From the NCBI GenBank assembly GCA_017466455.1, contig JAFTUD010000016.1, positions 7,687-71,686 of the forward strand: a stretch of DNA of 64,000 nucleotides. Reading direction: 5' to 3'. Made by a program: the position numbers and the translations under genes. The stretch is from Clostridia bacterium (GTDB lineage: Bacteria; Bacillota_A; Clostridia; Oscillospirales; CAG-272). Numbering within the stretch: the first letter of the stretch is position 1; every line of letters begins with the position of its first letter. Under the pieces are notes generated by a model that was given only the letters and a program-made list of their open reading frames with translations, was not told the origin of the DNA and did no database searches. Shown in pieces: positions 43,985-51,794 of the stretch.

Positions 43985-45088
43985 ATGGACAAATTAATGA
44001 ACGATAGGTTTGCATTTTTTAACGAATTAGAAAACAAAGAGCCTCGATTTGATGATGCTTACGAGTGCTTCAGTGATGAAAAAGTCGATTTTTATATAGT
44101 AAAAAGCAAGGATGAGTATTATGCAATATATGCAAATGGAAAGCAAAAGAAATTACCGCCTATTTGCCATGGCATTTGCTTTGAAAATGGACTGGGACAA
44201 ATTAGTGTTGATGGGAAATACGGATTTGTTGATTTAGATGGTAATATAGTGATAGAGCCTAAGTATGTAAATGTGCATTTTCCATATGAAGGCTTGATAG
44301 CTGTAACCGAAACTTGGGAAAAAGGTGTAGGCTTCCTTGATATGCAGGGCAACGAGGTGATACCTCCTAAATTTCGCACTTCAATTTCCTTTAATGAGGG
44401 ATTGGCTGGAGTTATGGTGAAAACCGAAAAAGGCTATAAGTGGGGTTTTATAGATAAAAAGGGAGAAATAGTTATAAAACCAAAATACTCTTATGTATCT
44501 ATCTTTCATAACGGATTTGCAGAGGTGCGAATAGGTAACAGAGCTGCATACATAAACAAGCAAGGTAAGGAAACAAACTATCTATCGAAAAGATGGCCAA
44601 GCTTCAAAAATGAAAGAATGAGCTTTTGCAAGGATAGGCATCACGGATTTATTAATGAAAATAATGAAATAGTAATCCCTGCACAGTATACAATGGTAAA
44701 GGATTTTTACGAAGGACTTGCTGGAGTAAAAAGAAAAGGCGAAAAATGGGGCTTTATAGATGTAAATGGAAACACAGTAATAGAGCCTAAATTTGATGAT
44801 GTTACTTATTTTAGCGAGGGACTTTGTGCCGTTAGAATAGGTAAGCGCTGGGGATACATAGATAAAACCGGAAATGTAGTAATAAATCCTCGCTTTGAAG
44901 AAGCAGGAGGCTTTTCTAACGGTTGTGCAGAGGCAGGAGAAAACTCCAAGGTAGGAATAATAGACAAAAATGGAAATTATTTAATCGAGCCTATGTTTAA
45001 CATCATTAGACCATTTGATTACGAAGGATGCAGAATTGTAAAAATGGGCGAAAAATACGATATAATTAAGGTGTCAAAAAATGGCTAA
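43985..45088 (+). CDS. WG-repeat protein, 367 aa
   Basis: About seven WG beta units in tandem: ENGLGQISVDGKYGFVDLDG, VGFLDMQGNEVIPPKF, YKWGFIDKKGEIVIKPKY, HGFINENNEIVIPAQY, EKWGFIDVNGNTVIEPKF, KRWGYIDKTGNVVINPRF and KVGIIDKNGNYLIEPMF. No signal peptide or membrane segment, unlike many exported WG proteins, which points to an intracellular scaffold. It is the second WG-type protein of the cassette. The start at 43985 follows the previous stop by 4 bp; ATG 43997 is an alternative. It overlaps the next gene by 8 bp. Confidence 0.85.
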   Translation: MDKLMNDRFAFFNELENKEPRFDDAYECFSDEKVDFYIVKSKDEYYAIYANGKQKKLPPICHGICFENGLGQISVDGKYGFVDLDGNIVIEPKYVNVHFPYEGLIAVTETWEKGVGFLDMQGNEVIPPKFRTSISFNEGLAGVMVKTEKGYKWGFIDKKGEIVIKPKYSYVSIFHNGFAEVRIGNRAAYINKQGKETNYLSKRWPSFKNERMSFCKDRHHGFINENNEIVIPAQYTMVKDFYEGLAGVKRKGEKWGFIDVNGNTVIEPKFDDVTYFSEGLCAVRIGKRWGYIDKTGNVVINPRFEEAGGFSNGCAEAGENSKVGIIDKNGNYLIEPMFNIIRPFDYEGCRIVKMGEKYDIIKVSKNG

Positions 45089-45284
45089 ACAAGAATTTAT
45101 ATATGATGGCTGTGGCAGAAGAGTTGGCTGGATAGAAACAGACGAAAGAGGCAACAAGCGTGCTTGCAGTATGACAAAGGGTGTTGTTGGCTACTATTAT
45201 AAAGACACAAATCGCACAGTTGAAGCCTCAACAGGGAAAATTATTTCATTCTGCGATTCCGTGATTTCGTTACTCTTCAAATAA
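45081..45284 (+). CDS. Small beta-rich protein, 67 aa
   Basis: Starts inside the WG-repeat gene and ends just before a terminator, so it is the last gene of the cassette. The phrase FIYDGCGRRVGWIETDERGN followed by VGYYYKDTNRTVEASTGKI has the G-R-x-V-G-x-I rhythm of small four-bladed 'beta flower' type proteins. The C-terminus is hydrophobic (SFCDSVISLLFK). No function can be given; a gene this short is accepted because of position, overlap and codon use in line with its neighbour. Confidence 0.6.
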   Translation: MAKQEFIYDGCGRRVGWIETDERGNKRACSMTKGVVGYYYKDTNRTVEASTGKIISFCDSVISLLFK

Positions 45285-45287
45285 CAA

Positions 45288-45315
45288 AAAGGACTACTTG
45301 GAAAAGTAGTCCTTT
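45288..45315 (+). terminator. Terminator closing the accessory cassette
   Basis: 12-bp perfect stem AAAGGACTACTT/AAGTAGTCCTTT around GGAA. Confidence 0.85.
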
Positions 45316-45562
45316 AATATTCATTTGGCGTCCTAATCCCCATGGTTTGAATTAGAAACGCGTGGTCGAGATTGTATCCCGAAAAATTTTTGAGACTTTT
45401 GAAAAAGGTCTGGTTTTGAGCAAAAATGTAATTTCAATAGTGAAAAATGCTCGAAAATGTACAATTTCTGTAAAGGCTAAGAGTGCAAAAAACGAAAATC
45501 AAGCTGCACTCTTAACAAAATAGTACCCTCTTTTTTGTGTTTTTTCTTTTGAACTAATTATA
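45316..45562. repeat. Gene-free stretch with decayed repeat
   Basis: No gene. A TGGCGTCCTAATCCCCATGG block follows the terminator, in the same relative position as the tRNA-tail-like sequences at 39526 and 48543. Further on, GACTTTTGAAAAAGGTCTGG and TTTTGAGCAAAAATG resemble GACTTTTCATAAAGTGGATT and TTTTGCGAAAATGC at about 39595-39630. The similarity is partial and best seen as a diverged repeat family. Confidence 0.4.
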
Positions 45563-45591
45563 TTGAAAAGTGATAAATTTCGTGGTATAAT
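45563..45591 (+). promoter_or_regulatory. Sigma-A promoter of the MFS-glycosidase pair
   Basis: TTGAAA (45563-45568), 17-bp spacer, TATAAT (45586-45591), 49 bp before the ATG at 45640. Confidence 0.75.
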
Positions 45592-45639
45592 CAAGTGATG
45601 ATATTAAAATAAAATTTCCATTTTTAATTTGAGGAAGAT

Positions 45640-46848
45640 ATGTCAAACATAAAAAAATATTGCATTTACACAACACTTTATAACTTGGGCTTCACATTCT
45701 GCACAGGCGCAATTATGCAAACCTTTTTAATTCAAGCAGGATTTTCCGCCGAGCAAGTTTATGTGCTTAATTCGTTAATGCAGATTATGCAAGTGGCAAT
45801 GATGCTTGTTCTAACGTTTTTATCAGATAAAATAAAACGTGTAAAATTGGTTACGAGCATATCTTGTTTATCACTCAGTTTATTAACCTGTGTATTTTTA
45901 ATAGGTGCAATAAACGTTGAACTAATAAAAAACGTTTATGTAGTTACAGTATTTATCGTTGCAAGCATATCCTACGTCGGCGTAGGACTGTATAACATTC
46001 TTGCGTACTGCTTACCATATTATACTATTGATATGAAGGATTACGGAAAGATGACAGGCATTAGCACGGCAATAGCAGGTGGAGTATCTTTTTTAGCGTC
46101 ACTTGTCTATTCCATACTTTTATCAAAATTCTCATATATGAAAGTAACCGCATCTTTCTTCCTGCTTTCGATAGCATGCTTTATTATAACAAGCATCGTG
46201 TGTGCATCTATGCGAGCGAAAAATGCGGAAACAATCAAAGAAAATAAAGAAAAAAACGACTTTTTGGAGGTCTTTAAAAATAAGAATACATATGTATTAT
46301 TAATCCCAAATTTCACTCGCGGTTTAGCAATAGGCATATTTAACGTAATTACTACAATCGCATTATCTATGAGCATTTTAGACGAAACTACTTCATCATA
46401 TGTGAATTTAATTTTACAAATAGCAACCTTTGCAGGTAATTTGTTTTTTGCGTTTGCATACAAAAAGCTTTCAACGAAAAATTTACTTTTAATATCCACC
46501 ATAGGCGTATGTATACTTTTCCCCTTTTCTCTTGAGCTTGGAGTTATCGGCTTCTTTTGTTGCTTCACTGTCGCTTCGTTTTTTAAGTTTGTTACCGATA
46601 CCGCATTTCCCGTTATCGTTACGGAAATTATCCCAAAAGAACAAATCGGGTCATATACCTCTATCCGAATGCTTATCTTTACAGGCGCTCAAGCAGTTGC
46701 AACTTTGATTATAACTCCACTTAATGAAGCAATCGGATATACAGGCGTATTGATTTTTGCATCAGCGATGCTACTTATTTGCGGAGTTACGTATTATGCC
46801 GTTTCCAAAAGTGTCAAACAAAATCAACTAAAAGGAGCAGAAAATTGA
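45640..46848 (+). CDS. MFS transporter
   Basis: A 402-residue major-facilitator protein with about twelve helices in two halves split by a charged loop (KNAETIKENKEKNDFLEVFK). The loop 2-3 segment SDKIKRVKL is a reduced form of the MFS motif A. It shares an operon with the glycosidase whose TTG start overlaps its stop (TTGA), so it most likely imports the oligosaccharide that the glycosidase cuts. GAGGA lies 8 bp before the ATG. Confidence 0.85.
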   Translation: MSNIKKYCIYTTLYNLGFTFCTGAIMQTFLIQAGFSAEQVYVLNSLMQIMQVAMMLVLTFLSDKIKRVKLVTSISCLSLSLLTCVFLIGAINVELIKNVYVVTVFIVASISYVGVGLYNILAYCLPYYTIDMKDYGKMTGISTAIAGGVSFLASLVYSILLSKFSYMKVTASFFLLSIACFIITSIVCASMRAKNAETIKENKEKNDFLEVFKNKNTYVLLIPNFTRGLAIGIFNVITTIALSMSILDETTSSYVNLILQIATFAGNLFFAFAYKKLSTKNLLLISTIGVCILFPFSLELGVIGFFCCFTVASFFKFVTDTAFPVIVTEIIPKEQIGSYTSIRMLIFTGAQAVATLIITPLNEAIGYTGVLIFASAMLLICGVTYYAVSKSVKQNQLKGAEN

Positions 46849-48329
46849 AACAAACAAAGTTTATAATTCAATTAGACTCTTATATGGGTCAAATTGCAAA
46901 TATTCCCGAAGATAAACTTATAGATTGGCTATTTTATTGCATTGATAAAAAAGACGTAAAAGCAGATGCAATTTTTTGGGAAGGACATTGCTTTTTTGAG
47001 CAGGAATTGCCCTGCTACAATACCGATATATATAGAAAATTCCAAGAAAAACGCATAAATATTATGGAACGCATTATAGATGAGTGCCATAAACGCGGAA
47101 TTAAAGCATATTGCCACCATCGTATATCAGAGGTAGAATTAACCTCTGAGGGAAACGAATTAAAGCAAAATCACAGAGAATGGATAATTAAAACCTGGTG
47201 GCAAGAGGGCTTATGGAATTTAGCATCTAAAGAACTTCAAGAATTTAAACTCAACTACATAACAAAAATTATGACTAAATATTCCTTCGATGGAATTTGC
47301 ATTGACTTTTTAAGACACCTTCCATGCCTTCCCGTAGGTAAACAATGGGAATACAGAGAATGTGTTACGGAGTTTATGACCAAACTAAAAAGCAATATGA
47401 GTAACCTTAACCGCCAAGTCGCAGTCGGTGCCAAGCTTCCAGAAGCTGAAGAAGCTTGTCATAAAGACGGCTTTGACGTTGAAAAATGGGCTAAAAACAA
47501 TATAGTTGATTTTGTTGTAGGTGGCTCAAGAACAGTTAACCCCGATATTGATTGGTATAAAAAAATTACAGAAGGAACAAGCACCTTGGTCTATACATGC
47601 TGGGATGCATGGCACTTGGCTGATGCACAGCATAACCAAACAAAGGATTTCTACCGCGGAATGTTGTCTAATTGGATTAACAAGGGAGCAGACGGAATAG
47701 TTGCATTTAACTTCGCCCCGGCGCCCCAAGAAGAACTCGAAAAACTGCTTCCACCCGAGGAAATACTAAATTGTCTTGGCAGAGAGTATTCCGATTTTTA
47801 TAATATCTTTAATGATGAAAATTCCGAGGATAAAGCATTAAAATATGTTGCTGACAGAAAAGGCGGCTATCCGTTTTTAACGGGATGTGGTGGCAATAAC
47901 GTTTTCGCCCCCCTTCCCGCACCTATCCCAAACGATGAAACACCGCTTGATATTAATATTGATGTGTGTGGAGATTTTAAAGAAAGAAACGCAGAAATAA
48001 GATTTGTCATAACCAATGCAAAATCCTCTTGCGATAAATTTAAAATATTCTTCAATGGAGCAGAGATAGAGGACTTTTCAGAAGATTATTGCTACAAGGA
48101 TCATCAAATTTTTTGGCCTGATCCACAGCCTGCAATATATACTGCTAACTGCTTGAACTCAAATCCTGCACCTGTTTTGGAAATTAAAGCAAGGGTTGAC
48201 GGAAGCCTTATTAAAAACGGAACGAACACCCTATCAATAGCTGTTATTGACAGAACAAACTATTTTCTCGACTCCGACAGCATCAACGTCGAACGGGCGG
48301 AAATTATTATAACAGCCAAAGACAATTAA
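46845..48329 (+). CDS. Putative TIM-barrel glycoside hydrolase, TTG start
   Basis: A 494-residue protein. Family similarity begins at KQTKFIIQLDSYMGQ, and the only start with a proper site (AAAGGAG, 7 bp) is TTG 46845, overlapping the MFS stop by four bases; the ATG at 46779 lies deep in the MFS gene and is rejected. The barrel resembles GHL-type uncharacterised glycosidases: IIDECHKRGIKAYCHHRISE, DGICIDFLRHLPC with a catalytic-site Asp, VDFVVGGSRTVNPDIDWY and GADGIVAFNF. A C-terminal beta-sandwich of ~120 residues follows. Activity not predictable; cytoplasmic. Confidence 0.75.
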   Translation: MKQTKFIIQLDSYMGQIANIPEDKLIDWLFYCIDKKDVKADAIFWEGHCFFEQELPCYNTDIYRKFQEKRINIMERIIDECHKRGIKAYCHHRISEVELTSEGNELKQNHREWIIKTWWQEGLWNLASKELQEFKLNYITKIMTKYSFDGICIDFLRHLPCLPVGKQWEYRECVTEFMTKLKSNMSNLNRQVAVGAKLPEAEEACHKDGFDVEKWAKNNIVDFVVGGSRTVNPDIDWYKKITEGTSTLVYTCWDAWHLADAQHNQTKDFYRGMLSNWINKGADGIVAFNFAPAPQEELEKLLPPEEILNCLGREYSDFYNIFNDENSEDKALKYVADRKGGYPFLTGCGGNNVFAPLPAPIPNDETPLDINIDVCGDFKERNAEIRFVITNAKSSCDKFKIFFNGAEIEDFSEDYCYKDHQIFWPDPQPAIYTANCLNSNPAPVLEIKARVDGSLIKNGTNTLSIAVIDRTNYFLDSDSINVERAEIIITAKDN

Positions 48330-48344
48330 CACTAACATAGTCAT

Positions 48345-48538
48345 TATAGTCAAATGATTTTTTCTCAGCTGACAGCATGACTCCACTGCGTTCCGTTGAA
48401 TTGCCCACACCTTAAGTGAACGAGTTCCCTATGGTTTAAGGCAATTTTGCGCACCTGATTTTGCTAACGCAAAGGCAGGCTCTACCGCCATACACGAAAA
48501 TAAAAACGGCATACCCAAAAGGGTACACCGTTTTTATG
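48345..48538. repeat. Dispersed intergenic repeat with terminator
   Basis: Contains a GCTGACAGCATGACTCCACT head, a middle GGCAATTTTGCGCACCTGAT, and a 58-bp tail (48469-48526) identical to 50271-50328. The tail runs into a hairpin AAAAACGGCATACCC-AAAA-GGGTACACCGTTTTT (about 48502-48535). Only the hairpin has an evident function, as a terminator for the MFS-glycosidase pair. Confidence 0.75.
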
Positions 48539-48542
48539 TGAA

Positions 48543-48600
48543 GTGGCGATACCCGATTCGAACCAACTTTAAAAAGCGTCATAAAGCCTTGTGGCATAAT
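48543..48600 (-). other. tRNA 3'-end-like remnant
   Basis: The minus strand reads GGTTCGAATCGGGTATCGCCA, with an intact T-loop core GGTTCGAATC and an acceptor-like tail, but the T-stem does not pair well and no 5' half of a tRNA is present. The plus-strand continuation TTTAAAAAGCGTCATAAAGC matches the phrase after the similar tail near 39550. Confidence 0.5.
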
Positions 48601-48646
48601 CATAATATGCAATTTAGACAGTATCTGAGAAAATTTAAAAAATCTA

Positions 48647-48677
48647 TTGACATTCACCTAAGGTTAAGGTTTATAAT
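48647..48677 (+). promoter_or_regulatory. Long-spacer (19 bp) promoter with dyad, MerR-like
   Basis: TTGACA (48647-48652), 19-bp spacer, TATAAT (48672-48677, with a second TATAAT at 48678-48683). The spacer contains ACCTAAGGTTAAGGT, an ACCT/AGGT dyad. Promoters with 19-20 bp spacers bearing such a dyad are typical targets of MerR-family activators. No MerR gene lies in the window. Confidence 0.5.
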
Positions 48678-48734
48678 TATAATGTCATAAGCACGATATA
48701 AAGGAGATTTGCATATGATGAAAGGGGAATTATT

Positions 48735-50054
48735 ATGAAGTTAACATTTATGGGTGCGGGCAGCACCATATTTTCTAAAAACGTTTTAGGTGACACAATG
48801 CTGTGCGATGCGTTCCACGATGTAGAAATTGCGCTTTACGATATAGACGAAAAAAGGCTTGATGAGTCATATCTTCTTATTTCAAAAATGAATGACTCTA
48901 TAAACGAGGGTCGTGCAACAATCAAAAAGTATTTAGGCGTTGGTGAAAGAAAGGATGCGTTAAGAAAAGCAGATTTTGTTGTTAACGCAATTCAAGTAGG
49001 GCTTTATGACCCTTGCACAATTATAGATTTTGAAATTCCAAAAAAGTACGGACTGCGCCAAACAATAGGTGACACTCTCGGTATTGGTGGCATTTTCCGT
49101 GCCCTTCGTACCATCCACGTGCTTAAGGATTTTGCAAAGGATATTGAAGAGGTTTGCCCAAATGCGTGGTTCTTAAACTACACAAACCCAATGGCTATAC
49201 TGACAGGCTATATGCAAAGATACACCAAGGTAAAGACCGTAGGACTTTGCCATAGTGTACAGAGTTGTTCTAAAGATTTGCTTAATGGTTTGAATATGAG
49301 CGACAAATTGGAGGGCAGACACGAGAAAATAGCTGGCATTAACCATATGGCTTGGCTCCTTGAAATTAAGGACAAGGACGGAAATGACCTATATCCTGAA
49401 ATTAAAAAGCGTGCAAAAGAGAAAAATGCAAAAGGAAAGCACGGCGATATGGTGCGTTACGACTATATTGAAAAGCTTGGTTATTATTGCACAGAATCAA
49501 GTGAGCATAATGCAGAATATAACCCATTTTACATAAAGCCAAACAGAAACGATTTAATCGAAAAATTCAACATTCCTCTTGATGAATATCCCCGTCGCTG
49601 TATAAATCAAATTAATGGCTGGCAAAAGCAATATGAGGATCTAATGTCAGGCGGAAAAATTGAGCATAATCGTTCACAGGAATATGCATCACGCATTATG
49701 GAGGCAATTTATACAAACAAGCCATACAAAATTGGTGGTAATGTTATTAATAACGGTGTTATTACAAATCTACCGTATGATGCTTGCGTTGAGGTACCTT
49801 GCCTTGTTGACGGAGAGGGAATACACCCTACCTTTGTTGGAGAGCTTCCTCTTCAGCTTGCTGCCATGAATTCGTCAAACATCTATGCTCAAATGCTTAC
49901 AATTGAGGCGGCTCATACAATGGATAAGCAAAAGATTTATCAAGCCGCAATGATGGACCCCCACACAGGAGCAGAGCTTTCAACAGATGAAATCGTAGCA
50001 CTCTGCAACGAGCTATTTGACGCACACGAAAAAGCAGGATATCCAATATTTTAA
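48735..50054 (+). CDS. Glycoside hydrolase family 4 (alpha-galactosidase type)
   Basis: NAD- and Mn-dependent glycosidase of 439 residues. Rossmann motif GAGSTIFSKNVLGD at the N-terminus; NYTNPMAILTGYMQRY; metal-binding Cys in GLCHSVQSC and His in INHMAWLLE. CHS at the metal site is the usual marker of the alpha-galactosidase/alpha-glucosidase branch, as opposed to CNV/CNxP of 6-phospho-glycosidases. AAAGGGG lies 9 bp before ATG 48735. Stand-alone gene behind the long-spacer promoter, with a terminator at 50077. Confidence 0.88.
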   Translation: MKLTFMGAGSTIFSKNVLGDTMLCDAFHDVEIALYDIDEKRLDESYLLISKMNDSINEGRATIKKYLGVGERKDALRKADFVVNAIQVGLYDPCTIIDFEIPKKYGLRQTIGDTLGIGGIFRALRTIHVLKDFAKDIEEVCPNAWFLNYTNPMAILTGYMQRYTKVKTVGLCHSVQSCSKDLLNGLNMSDKLEGRHEKIAGINHMAWLLEIKDKDGNDLYPEIKKRAKEKNAKGKHGDMVRYDYIEKLGYYCTESSEHNAEYNPFYIKPNRNDLIEKFNIPLDEYPRRCINQINGWQKQYEDLMSGGKIEHNRSQEYASRIMEAIYTNKPYKIGGNVINNGVITNLPYDACVEVPCLVDGEGIHPTFVGELPLQLAAMNSSNIYAQMLTIEAAHTMDKQKIYQAAMMDPHTGAELSTDEIVALCNELFDAHEKAGYPIF

Positions 50055-50076
50055 GTTTGATACAAAACAATAGATA

Positions 50077-50108
50077 AAGGGTCGCATTTCACAAGAAATG
50101 CGACCCTT
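50077..50108 (+). terminator. Terminator-like hairpin after GH4
   Basis: 14-bp perfect stem AAGGGTCGCATTTC/GAAATGCGACCCTT around ACAA; the 3' tail is only moderately T-rich. Confidence 0.7.
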
Positions 50109-50468
50109 AAATCTTAATATAAACAAAAATGACTAAGTCAGTATCATAGACAAATAAAAGGTCGGCTGACAGGATGACTTCGCGATAAATTGCTCGTAAC
50201 ACTTCGCAGCCTCTGATGTGCAAGCACCTCTCGGCTTTGCTCGCTAGGCGCACCTGATTTGCGACAAGTCGCAAAGGCAGGCTCTACCGCCATACACGAA
50301 AATAAAAACGGCATACCCAAAAGGGTACAGGTCGGCTGACAGGATGACTCCACTACGTTCCGTTGAATTGCCCACGGCTTAGATTAGCAAGCTATCACGC
50401 CTTAGGGCAATTTTGCGCACCTGATTCAACTTGCGTTGAAAGCATATTCAAACAGTCAACGCAAACAA
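50109..50468. repeat. Tandem pair of dispersed repeat units
   Basis: No gene. A 21-bp head AGGTCGGCTGACAGGATGAC(T) occurs at 50159-50179 and again at 50329-50349. The first unit carries the same 58-bp tail (50271-50328) as the element before GH4, but its terminator is cut off exactly where the second head begins; the second unit resembles the head and middle of the 48345-48538 element and lacks its tail. The layout indicates recombination between copies. Confidence 0.75.
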
Positions 50469-50509
50469 AAAAATCCTAAACCGAACAAAAAGTTCAATTT
50501 AGGATTTTT
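50469..50509. terminator. Long terminator hairpin
   Basis: AAAAATCCTAAA/TTTAGGATTTTT with an inner GAAC/GTTC pairing. It separates the repeat block from the mobile-element genes. Confidence 0.8.
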
Positions 50510-50635
50510 ATGGTACGAGTGTTCATAACAGACCTAATATTACGGCACAGTGCCGAGGTGGTCGAAACATATTCCCAAAGTACCGAAAATGCTTGTGTTT
50601 ACAAGGAATTTTGTAACACGAAAGGAATATGAATT

Positions 50636-51007
50636 ATGGAAAAGTACATCACTCAAAACGGCATCAAATACGAGCTTAAAGGCGAGCAATACTATCCAAT
50701 GCTCGAAATCGCAGAGCAAAAGGAACACAAAATCGGCAAATACGGACTCCTTCACCTTGACTTTATAAAGAAGCACCGCAGAGGCACATATACCACTCTT
50801 TTAACCGAAGGTAGGCTCAACGCACACCTTCACGAAATCGACGTACAAGCCAATGAAATGGTCGAAGCTATGGTTGACAACCTTGCCCGCGAACGCGGCA
50901 TAGACGAAGAATTAAAGGCTTCTGATGCCATCAAATGGGTTGCCGAAATGAATAACATCAAGTCAAGCGCGGAAGAAATCGTTTTGCGGGAGGTGATCTA
51001 TCAATGA
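50636..51007 (+). CDS. tnpV: Transposon-encoded TnpV-type protein
   Basis: A 123-residue protein with the TnpV family pattern: ITQNGIKYELKGEQYYPMLE, GKYGLLHLDFIKKHRRGTYT and LLTEGRLNAHLHEIDVQANE. TnpV is found in mobilisable transposons of Clostridia; its biochemical role is not established. GAAAGGA lies 8 bp before the ATG. Its stop overlaps the next start in ATGA. No transposase, integrase or relaxase accompanies it here, so it marks a fragment or one edge of an element. Confidence 0.85.
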   Translation: MEKYITQNGIKYELKGEQYYPMLEIAEQKEHKIGKYGLLHLDFIKKHRRGTYTTLLTEGRLNAHLHEIDVQANEMVEAMVDNLARERGIDEELKASDAIKWVAEMNNIKSSAEEIVLREVIYQ

Positions 51008-51270
51008 AGTCGATCATTAACGAACTTTGGCACGGCAATATCATACCGCAAGAGGATAGCCGAACCAACTCTAAGGAAATGAAAGAACTGCTCGGCTATA
51101 TGGCAAGGCACCACGAAGACTTGGAGAAAAGTTTCACCGACGAGCAGAAAGAAACCTTTGAAAAGTTTCACGATTGTTGGAGCGAGTATATGAGCTTGGC
51201 GGAAGCAGCCATCTTTGAATACGCTTTCAAGCTTGGTATGCAAATAGCAATTGAAACATTAACCGAATAA
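51004..51270 (+). CDS. Small helical protein cotranslated with TnpV
   Basis: An 88-residue, mostly helical acidic protein (ELLGYMARHHEDLEKSF, FHDCWSEYMSLAEAAIFEYAFKLG). The ending EAAIFEYAFKLGMQ is common in small proteins that accompany TnpV in Clostridia mobile elements (DUF6809-like by recollection). Overlap of 4 bp with tnpV and the terminator at 51277 define a two-gene operon. Confidence 0.8.
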   Translation: MKSIINELWHGNIIPQEDSRTNSKEMKELLGYMARHHEDLEKSFTDEQKETFEKFHDCWSEYMSLAEAAIFEYAFKLGMQIAIETLTE

Positions 51271-51276
51271 CGCACG

Positions 51277-51303
51277 GCGGCGGGAGAAATCTCGCCGCTT
51301 TTC
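51277..51303 (+). terminator. Terminator of the tnpV pair
   Basis: GCGGCGGG-AGAAAT-CTCGCCGC followed by TTTTCT, an 8-bp GC-rich stem with one G-T pair. Confidence 0.8.
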
Positions 51304-51523
51304 TGTATCGAATTAGAGATAGAACGTGGAAAAATAGAGCGTTGAAAGCCTTTGATTTGCAAGGCTTTTTAAGACCGTTGGTGAGGCGGGCAAGTGTTTT
51401 ATATTTATTCCTTTAATTTCGTTTTTTATTTTTCCACGCGGGCGCCTGATGTGTTCACTCTATACAATTTTTGCTTATTCGAGTCAAAACAAGAATAATC
51501 CGACACAAATCGGCAAACTGCTA
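51304..51523. other. Gene-free junction between tnpV pair and defence operon
   Basis: No gene seen. It holds a second hairpin AAAGCCTT-8-AAGGCTTTTT (51345-51370) followed by AAGACCGTTGGTGAGGCGGG. This could be a boundary or attachment region of a mobile element, but no repeat of it was found in the window. Confidence 0.4.
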
Positions 51524-51552
51524 TTGAAAAGTTTATATTTTTATGTTATAAT
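51524..51552 (+). promoter_or_regulatory. Sigma-A promoter of the defence operon
   Basis: TTGAAA (51524-51529), 17-bp spacer, TATAAT (51547-51552), 38 bp before ATG 51590. No further good promoter was noticed up to 62988. Confidence 0.75.
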
Positions 51553-51589
51553 ACAATATGAGTAATTTTGCTTACAAGGAGATATGAAA

Positions 51590-51784
51590 ATGTCTGAGAA
51601 AATTGATATGCCGGATCGTTGGTATTCCACCAAAGAAATTTGCGCTTATCTTGGCATTAGCCGGGATACTATGTTGGCTTGGATTACTAAAAAGAATATG
51701 CCTGCTCACAAGGTTGGACGTAATTGGATGTTCAAGACGAGTGAAATAGATGAGTGGGTAAAAAGCGGCAAGTCTGCTGATTGA
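51590..51784 (+). CDS. Excisionase-type helix-turn-helix protein
   Basis: A 64-residue MerR-like winged HTH of the excisionase (Xis) / HTH_17 group: WYSTKEICAYLGISRDTMLAW is the HTH, and MPAHKVGRNWMFKTSEIDEW the wing. ATG 51590 has AAGGAG 8 bp upstream, while ATG 51584 would be 2 bp away. As first gene of the operon it may autoregulate the defence genes; such small HTH proteins also open many restriction loci. No integrase is adjacent, so a role in excision is less likely. Confidence 0.85.
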   Translation: MSEKIDMPDRWYSTKEICAYLGISRDTMLAWITKKNMPAHKVGRNWMFKTSEIDEWVKSGKSAD

Positions 51785-51794
51785 GGTAGAATCT

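Noticed and set aside
46779..46844. ATG-initiated longer start for the glycosidase
   Set aside because: It would lie deep in the MFS gene without a ribosome-binding site; TTG 46845 has AAAGGAG at proper distance and couples to the MFS stop.
48543..48600. Complete tRNA gene on the minus strand
   Set aside because: Only a T-loop and acceptor-like tail are visible; no anticodon or D arm with pairing was found upstream.
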